Assembly: GCA_027694045.1 (NCBI GenBank)
Contig: JAQEWB010000016.1
Coordinates: 1-45,110 of the forward strand
DNA length: 45,110 bases
Source: Bacillaceae bacterium OF18-1A
GTDB taxonomy: Bacteria; Bacillota; Bacilli; Bacillales; Bacillaceae_G
Reading direction: 5' to 3'
Below, piece after piece: positions 40,321 to 45,110 of the stretch. A model generated the notes under the pieces. It saw only the letters and a list, made by a program, of their open reading frames with translations. It was not told where the DNA came from and did no database searches. How positions within the stretch are numbered: the first letter of the stretch is position 1; every line of letters begins with the position of its first letter. Made by a program: the position numbers and the translations under genes.

Positions 40321-42105
40321 ATGGAAAAAACAGTAGGAAGTGCGGTTAAAGGCGGTAGCTTTTTAGTTGATGAGATTACGATTGATCAAGTGTTTACGCC
40401 AGAAGATTTTTCAGCTGAGCATAAAATGATTGCAAAAACGACAGAGGACTTTATCGTAAATGAAGTTCTTCCAGAGCTTGAATATTTAGAGCAACATGAA
40501 TTTGATCGTTCAGTTCGTCTTTTAAAAGAAGCTGGGGAACTTGGTTTATTAGGCGCTGACGTACCAGAAGAGTACGGCGGAATTGGTCTTGATAAAGTAA
40601 GCTCAGCGTTAATCGCAGAGAAATTCTCTCGTGCTGGTGGCTTTGCAATCACTCACGGTGCTCACGTAGGTATCGGATCTTTACCAATCGTATTATTCGG
40701 TAACGAAGAGCAAAAGAAGAAGTATTTACCATTACTTGCAACTGGTGAAAAATTAGCTGCATACGCATTAACTGAGCCAGGTTCAGGGTCTGACGCATTA
40801 GGTGCAAAAACAACTGCACGTTTAAATGCAGAAGGTACACATTACGTATTAAATGGTGAAAAACAATGGATTACAAACTCTGCATTTGCTGACGTATTCG
40901 TTGTATATGCAAAAATCGATGGAGAGCACTTCTCAGCATTTATCGTAGAGAAAGACTACGCTGGCGTATCTACAAGCCCAGAAGAAAAGAAAATGGGTAT
41001 TAAATGTTCTTCAACTCGTACGTTAATTTTAGAAGATGCGTTAGTACCGAAAGAAAACTTACTTGGTGAAATCGGTAAAGGTCATATTATCGCATTCAAC
41101 ATTTTAAATATCGGTCGTTATAAATTAGGTGTTGGTACAGTTGGATCTGCGAAACGTGCAGTAGAAATTTCAGCACAATATGCAAACCAACGTCAACAGT
41201 TCAAACAACCAATCGCTCGCTTCCCATTAATTCAAGAGAAACTTGCGAATATGGCAGCGAAAACATATGCAGCTGAAAGTTCTGTATATCGTACAGTAGG
41301 TTTATTCGAAAGCCGCATGAGCACATTATCTGAAGAAGAAGTAAAAGACGGTAAAGCAGTAGCAGCTTCTATCGCTGAATATGCAATCGAGTGCTCTTTA
41401 AACAAAGTATTCGGTTCTGAAGTATTAGACTATACAGTAGATGAAGGTGTTCAAATTCACGGTGGTTACGGATTCATGGCAGAATACGAGATTGAAAGAA
41501 TGTACCGCGATTCTCGTATTAACCGTATTTTCGAAGGAACGAACGAAATTAACCGCCTAATCGTACCAGGTACGTTCTTACGTAAAGCGATGAAAGGTGA
41601 ATTACCACTTCTTCAAAAAGCACAAAAATTACAAGAAGAGTTAATGATGATGATGCCAGAAGAAGTAGGCGATGAGCCATTAGCACTTCAAAAGTATTTA
41701 GTAACTAATGCGAAGAAAATCGGCTTAATGGTAGCTGGATTAGCTGCTCAAAAATACGGTAAAGCATTAGATAAAGAGCAAGAAATTCTTGTGAATATCG
41801 CTGACATCGTAAGCAATCTATACGCAATGGAATCAGCTGTTCTTCGTACAGAAAAAGCAATCAAAACAACTGGTCTTGAAAAGAATAAACAAAAAGTGTT
41901 ATACACTGAAGTATTCTGCCAAGAAGCATTTAACGAAATCGAAGCAGATGCGAAAGAAACACTTATCGCAGTTGAAAACGGCGACATGCTGCGCATGATG
42001 TTATCATCATTACGTAAATTAACTCGCCACACACCACTTAACGTAATTCCGAAGAAACGTGAAATCGCTGCGAAAATTTTAGAAGATGAGCGTTACACAG
42101 TTTAA
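40321..42105 (+). CDS. fadE: Acyl-CoA dehydrogenase
   Basis: The first oxidative step of beta-oxidation, an FAD enzyme. The 594-aa protein is longer than short-chain forms. It has an N-terminal helical domain, [13 protein letters not shown] (about 152-164, flavin/substrate region), [17 protein letters not shown], and the catalytic glutamate region [13 protein letters not shown]-terminal ~180-residue extension is typical of the YusJ-like group. The ATG at 40321 follows AAGGAGG. It belongs with fadN and fadA but is separated from fadA by 462 bp of repeats and a hairpin. Confidence 0.95.
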   Translation: MEKTVGSAVKGGSFLVDEITIDQVFTPEDFSAEHKMIAKTTEDFIVNEVLPELEYLEQHEFDRSVRLLKEAGELGLLGADVPEEYGGIGLDKVSSALIAEKFSRAGGFAITHGAHVGIGSLPIVLFGNEEQKKKYLPLLATGEKLAAYALTEPGSGSDALGAKTTARLNAEGTHYVLNGEKQWITNSAFADVFVVYAKIDGEHFSAFIVEKDYAGVSTSPEEKKMGIKCSSTRTLILEDALVPKENLLGEIGKGHIIAFNILNIGRYKLGVGTVGSAKRAVEISAQYANQRQQFKQPIARFPLIQEKLANMAAKTYAAESSVYRTVGLFESRMSTLSEEEVKDGKAVAASIAEYAIECSLNKVFGSEVLDYTVDEGVQIHGGYGFMAEYEIERMYRDSRINRIFEGTNEINRLIVPGTFLRKAMKGELPLLQKAQKLQEELMMMMPEEVGDEPLALQKYLVTNAKKIGLMVAGLAAQKYGKALDKEQEILVNIADIVSNLYAMESAVLRTEKAIKTTGLEKNKQKVLYTEVFCQEAFNEIEADAKETLIAVENGDMLRMMLSSLRKLTRHTPLNVIPKKREIAAKILEDERYTV

Positions 42106-42116
42106 TAGATGAAAGA

Positions 42117-42149
42117 GAACCAGTAGCCGATTGGCTGCTGGTTTTTTAT
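42117..42149 (+). terminator. Terminator of the fadNAE operon
   Basis: AACCAGTAGCC pairs with GGCTGCTGGTT around GATT, followed by a T run. Confidence 0.88.
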
Positions 42150-42251
42150 TGATTTTAATATGAAAGGAATGTAAGGCCACTTTTTAATGAATACAATCCA
42201 AAAAGAACTAAATACTAACAGTGAACGAACAAAGAAAGGTAGGAGTATTCC

Positions 42252-42437
42252 ATGCAAAATTTAACAGAGCTTGAAGTAGAAAATTTACGTCATTTAATCG
42301 GTGGACATGCAACAATTATTAACAAGTTGGACCAGTATGCACAGGCATGTACAGATCCGCAGTTGAAACAAATGCTACAAAAGGATGCGCAAGATGCAAG
42401 AAATACGAAGCAACAATTAATGACCTTTTTAGGATAG
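42252..42437 (+). CDS. Small CotF-like spore coat protein (N-terminal part)
   Basis: A 61-aa helical protein, MQNLTELEVENLRHLIGGHATII followed by the segment ending QQLMTFLG. It resembles the N-terminal helical hairpin of Coat_F proteins. Its stop is 13 nt from the start of the next gene, which resembles the C-terminal part, so a two-gene version of one coat protein is likely. AAAGGTAGGAG lies before the ATG. Confidence 0.72.
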   Translation: MQNLTELEVENLRHLIGGHATIINKLDQYAQACTDPQLKQMLQKDAQDARNTKQQLMTFLG

Positions 42438-42450
42438 GAGGAAAAGAGAC

Positions 42451-42699
42451 ATGAATGAAAAAGATATGGTAAATGATTATTTAGCAGGGCTAAATGCAAG
42501 TTTAACAAGTTATGCAAATTATATTTCTCAGTCTGACAATGAACAGTTACATCAAACGTTAATTCAAATTCGTAATCAAGATGAGACGCGCCAGCGTAAT
42601 ATGTATGAATACGCAAAGCAAAAAAGTTATTATAAACCGGCAGCACCGGCTAATCCGATGATTGTGCAGCAACTAAAAAATCAATTAAGTGCGGAATAG
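42451..42699 (+). CDS. CotF-family spore coat protein
   Basis: An 82-aa protein with the Coat_F pattern: MVNDYLAGLNASLTSYANYIS, QLHQTLIQIRNQDE, and a tyrosine/lysine-rich YAKQKSYYKPAAPANP tail. It should be a structural part of the spore coat, made in the mother cell. AGGAGG precedes the ATG, and it follows the 61-aa partner by 13 nt. B. subtilis also has a coat gene (yusN) in this region. Confidence 0.8.
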   Translation: MNEKDMVNDYLAGLNASLTSYANYISQSDNEQLHQTLIQIRNQDETRQRNMYEYAKQKSYYKPAAPANPMIVQQLKNQLSAE

Positions 42700-42708
42700 T
42701 ATGATGAA

Positions 42709-42750
42709 GGAGGTAGTCCCACATAGTATGGTGGGGACTACCTCTTTTAT
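42709..42750 (+). terminator. Terminator of the coat gene pair
   Basis: GAGGTAGTCCC pairs with GGGACTACCTC, followed by TTTTATTATT. Confidence 0.86.
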
Positions 42751-42917
42751 TATTGTAAACGTCCGATGGATGAGGGCTCATAATTGGTGGGGATGAACAA
42801 AATCTATATTGATTAAAGTTTCGCTATATGCATGTCAATAAATATATAATAAATATTTTTTCAGTTGTAACAAATATGACGAAAATTAAATATGACAATT
42901 CACAAAAAGGACAAAAC

Positions 42918-42937
42918 TTTGTTCAATATTTCACAAA
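42918..42937 (+). promoter_or_regulatory. Rex operator upstream of ldh
   Basis: TTTGTTCAATATTTCACAAA fits the Rex consensus TTGTGAAW4TTCACAA, with one arm imperfect. A further TTCACAAA half-site lies at 42899. A TATAAT (42967-42972) lies downstream. Rex binding at high NAD+ would keep ldh off until NADH rises under oxygen limitation. Confidence 0.72.
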
Positions 42938-43027
42938 GTATCCATGGTTTCTATCGTGGGAATCTCTATAATTAAGAGTGTAAAGAACACAAAAAATAGA
43001 TGATATGATCAATTAGGAGAGATTGCT

Positions 43028-43978
43028 ATGAAAAGAAATACAAGAAAAATTGCAATTGTCGGTACTGGATTAGTTGGATCAAGTTGTGCGTATTCTATTG
43101 TGAACCAAGGAATTTGCGAAGAACTATTGTTAATTGATATAAATCATGAACGTGCAGTTGGAGAAGCGATGGATTTATCACACTGCATTAACTTTACAAA
43201 TACAAGAACAAAAGTATATGCAGGAAGCTATGAAGACTGTAAAGATATGGACATCGTTATTATTACAGCAGGACCAGCACCAAAACCTGGACAAAGTCGC
43301 TTAGATACTTTAGGAGCGAGTGCAAAGATTATGGAAAGCGTCGTTGGTGGCGTAATGGAAAGTGGATTTGATGGTATTTTCTTAATTGCATCGAACCCAG
43401 TTGATATTATTACATATCAAGTGTGGAATTTATCTGGATTACCTAGAAACCGCGTAATCGGTACAGGGACATCATTAGACTCTTCTCGCTTAAAAACAAT
43501 TTTATCTGAAATGTTACATGTAGATCCTCGTAGTATTCATGGATATTCTCTAGGAGAGCATGGCGATTCTCAAATGGTTGCTTGGTCACATGTAACTGTT
43601 GGTGGAAAGCCGCTTCTACAAATTTTAGAAGAACAAAAAGAGCGTTTCGGTGAAATAGATTTAGATGAAATCGTTGAGAAGACAGCAAAAGCTGGATGGG
43701 AAATTTATAAACGAAAAGGTACTACTTATTACGGAATCGGAAATTCTCTAGCTTATATTGCAAGCTCAATCTTTAATGATGACCACCGTGTTATTGCTGT
43801 ATCAGCTATTTTAGATGGTGAGTACGGTGAGTATGACATTTGTACAGGCGTACCAGCTATTATTACTAGAGATGGTGTGAAAGAAATTGTAGAACTAAAT
43901 CTAACAGAGGATGAAGAAGTTCGATTCGCAAAATCAAATGATGTGTTACGCGATTATATGCAAACAATAGGATGCTAA
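43028..43978 (+). CDS. ldh: L-lactate dehydrogenase
   Basis: It reduces pyruvate to L-lactate with NADH. The protein is 316 aa. The NAD motif is [13 protein letters not shown] (about 12-24). The specificity loop [13 protein letters not shown] has Gln before the conserved Arg, as in lactate rather than malate dehydrogenases. ASNPVDI and the catalytic histidine in GEHGDS are present. TAGGAGAG lies before the ATG. It is followed after 22 bp by a PTS IIC gene, probably co-transcribed. B. cereus-group genomes carry several ldh copies; I cannot say which this is. Confidence 0.94.
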   Translation: MKRNTRKIAIVGTGLVGSSCAYSIVNQGICEELLLIDINHERAVGEAMDLSHCINFTNTRTKVYAGSYEDCKDMDIVIITAGPAPKPGQSRLDTLGASAKIMESVVGGVMESGFDGIFLIASNPVDIITYQVWNLSGLPRNRVIGTGTSLDSSRLKTILSEMLHVDPRSIHGYSLGEHGDSQMVAWSHVTVGGKPLLQILEEQKERFGEIDLDEIVEKTAKAGWEIYKRKGTTYYGIGNSLAYIASSIFNDDHRVIAVSAILDGEYGEYDICTGVPAIITRDGVKEIVELNLTEDEEVRFAKSNDVLRDYMQTIGC

Positions 43979-44000
43979 CTTATAGGAGAAGGTGAAACAG

Positions 44001-45014
44001 ATGAAGGAATATATAATGTCTCGTGTGTTTAAAGCTTCTGCCGGAATTGCACAAGGTATTTTCGTATCCCTCGGAATTGGTTTACTGATTGAAAATATAG
44101 GAAGAATTGTTGATATTCCGTTACTTATTACAATCGGAGTTGTTGCAAAATCACTTATGGCACCAGCCATTGGAGCCGGGATTGCTTTTATGCTCGGTGC
44201 AAATGGACTTGTAATCTTTTCAGCTATGGTAGCCGGAGCGATTGGTGCTGGATCTATTTCGATTACTGAAGCAGGTCTTATTATTAAAACAGGTGAACCA
44301 ATCGGTGCATTATTAACAGCAACTTTAGCAGTGTACATTGGTAAACGTTTAAGCGGAAAAACTGCGTTAGATATGATGCTTGTTCCGTTTGCGGCAATAT
44401 TAGGTTCTGGTTTAGTAGGTATTTGGTTATCTCACAATATTAGTCCAGTTTTAAATGCAGTTGGAGCGTTCATTAAAGATAGCTCAGCTGGTAGTCCGTT
44501 CATTGCTTCTATCGTAATTGCAGTAGTTTGGGGACTATTACTTATCTCTCCAGCGTCATCAGCTGCTTTAGCGATTGCGCTTAGCTTAGATGGCGTTGCA
44601 GGAGGAGCAGCTCTTGCAGGATGTGTTGCTCAGTTTATCGGATTCTCTGTAATCTCAGCGAAAGAAAATAATTTAGGTGGTATATTAGCTCAGGCACTTT
44701 GTACTCCGAAAGTACAGTTGCCAAACATTACTAAAAACCCAATGATTCTCGTTCCAACTGTCGTCGCCAGTGCTATAGTTGGACCAGTATCGGCACTCAT
44801 TTTCCAACTGGAAGCAGGAAAAGAAATTGCCGGTCTTGGATTAAGTTCTCTTATCGCACCAATTAATTTAATTTCCAGCGAAGGATGGGAAGTTGTCCCA
44901 GCGATGGTAATCACTTATATCATCATTCCAGTAGCTGTTTCTTATATACTTTACATTGCTCTTAAAAAATCAGGTCGTATTCATTCTGGTGATATGACTG
45001 TACCGCAATCTTAA
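44001..45014 (+). CDS. PTS IIC-like membrane permease (PTS_EIIC_2 family)
   Basis: A 337-aa membrane protein with nine or ten glycine/alanine-rich hydrophobic segments. The pattern (GLLIENIGRIVDIPLLI, APAIGAGIAFMLGANGLVIFS, SPASSAALAIALSLDG) fits the PTS_EIIC_2 group, which has no fused IIA or IIB domain. No partner IIA/IIB genes lie in the window, so phosphotransfer-coupled uptake is unproven and it may act as a plain permease. The ATG at 44001 is preferred over a GTG nine bases upstream, which lies inside the GGAGAAGG ribosome site. It follows ldh by 22 bp. Confidence 0.85.
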   Translation: MKEYIMSRVFKASAGIAQGIFVSLGIGLLIENIGRIVDIPLLITIGVVAKSLMAPAIGAGIAFMLGANGLVIFSAMVAGAIGAGSISITEAGLIIKTGEPIGALLTATLAVYIGKRLSGKTALDMMLVPFAAILGSGLVGIWLSHNISPVLNAVGAFIKDSSAGSPFIASIVIAVVWGLLLISPASSAALAIALSLDGVAGGAALAGCVAQFIGFSVISAKENNLGGILAQALCTPKVQLPNITKNPMILVPTVVASAIVGPVSALIFQLEAGKEIAGLGLSSLIAPINLISSEGWEVVPAMVITYIIIPVAVSYILYIALKKSGRIHSGDMTVPQS

Positions 45015-45057
45015 ATTGAAAATCTCCTTAATAATAGATAAAAGCAGACTGAAGAAG

Positions 45058-45110
45058 TGAACTGACCCCATAAAGTTAGACAGGTCGTTTCATTAGGCAG
45101 CCTTTAGGGC
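45058..45110. mobile_element. End of an IS3/IS150-type insertion sequence (partial)
   Basis: TGAACTGACCCCATAAAGTT, continuing AGACA, matches the terminal inverted repeat typical of IS150-group IS3 elements (TG..CTGACCCC.AAAAGTTAGACA). The element starts 43 bp after the PTS IIC stop and runs out of the window, so neither the transposase nor the target duplication can be seen. No terminator lies between the permease gene and the element. Confidence 0.72.

Overview
The window reads as chromosomal DNA of a Bacillus cereus-group organism (B. cereus / B. anthracis / B. thuringiensis type). The evidence is low GC, strong AGGAGG ribosome sites, close likeness to Bacillus proteins (Dps, KhtTU, SteT, FadNAE, YuzL, YusU-like, CotF-like), two T-box leaders and intrinsic terminators after almost every gene. 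I see no rRNA, tRNA, CRISPR or prophage. One end of an IS3/IS150-type insertion sequence lies at the right edge.

Layout. 1-2.6 kb: PerR-type dps and a Na+/alanine symporter on the minus strand, each followed directly by copies of a ~120 bp structured repeat. 2.9-6.5 kb: khtTU K+/H+ antiporter, a small zincin-like protein, and a MarR regulator with a pirin. 6.7-13.1 kb: a secreted M4 protease, a YitW-like Fe-S maturation protein, a chemoreceptor, a probable Fur-controlled small RNA, an exported zincin and a methyltransferase. 13.2-19.7 kb: a second-type methionyl-tRNA synthetase under a Met T-box, an EamA exporter, a two-component system, an L,D-transpeptidase and an unknown 147-aa protein. 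20-26.8 kb: DedA, an M50-type peptidase, small membrane proteins, YitT, a 94-aa leader peptide plus YidC2, and a repeat-rich DUF2680-like secreted protein. 26.8-34 kb: a threonine T-box plus SteT exchanger, an MFS pump, a TrmB-type regulator, a dCache chemoreceptor, MTH1187-family and YusU-like proteins. 34-42.7 kb: the fatty-acid degradation block (fadM, then fadN-fadA-fadE behind a FadR operator), a PBP-like carboxypeptidase, YuzL and two CotF-like coat proteins. 42.7-45.1 kb: Rex-boxed L-lactate dehydrogenase with a PTS IIC protein, then the IS end.

The most interesting element is at 24425-24738. A 94-aa single-membrane-segment ORF ends inside the 5' arm of an 11-bp perfect hairpin whose 3' arm takes in part of the yidC2 ribosome site. 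This is the architecture of the B. subtilis MifM-YidC2 arrest-peptide sensor, but with a different sequence. Other notable signals are: six copies of one repeat family, whose arrays begin within about 5 nt of the stop codons of three unrelated genes, always in the same orientation; a 49-bp palindrome concentric with a perfect PerR box at dps; a Fur-box promoter driving a ~200-nt transcript with no well-supported ORF; and matching TTACA-N4-TGTAA (BceR-like) boxes before the exported zincin and dedA.
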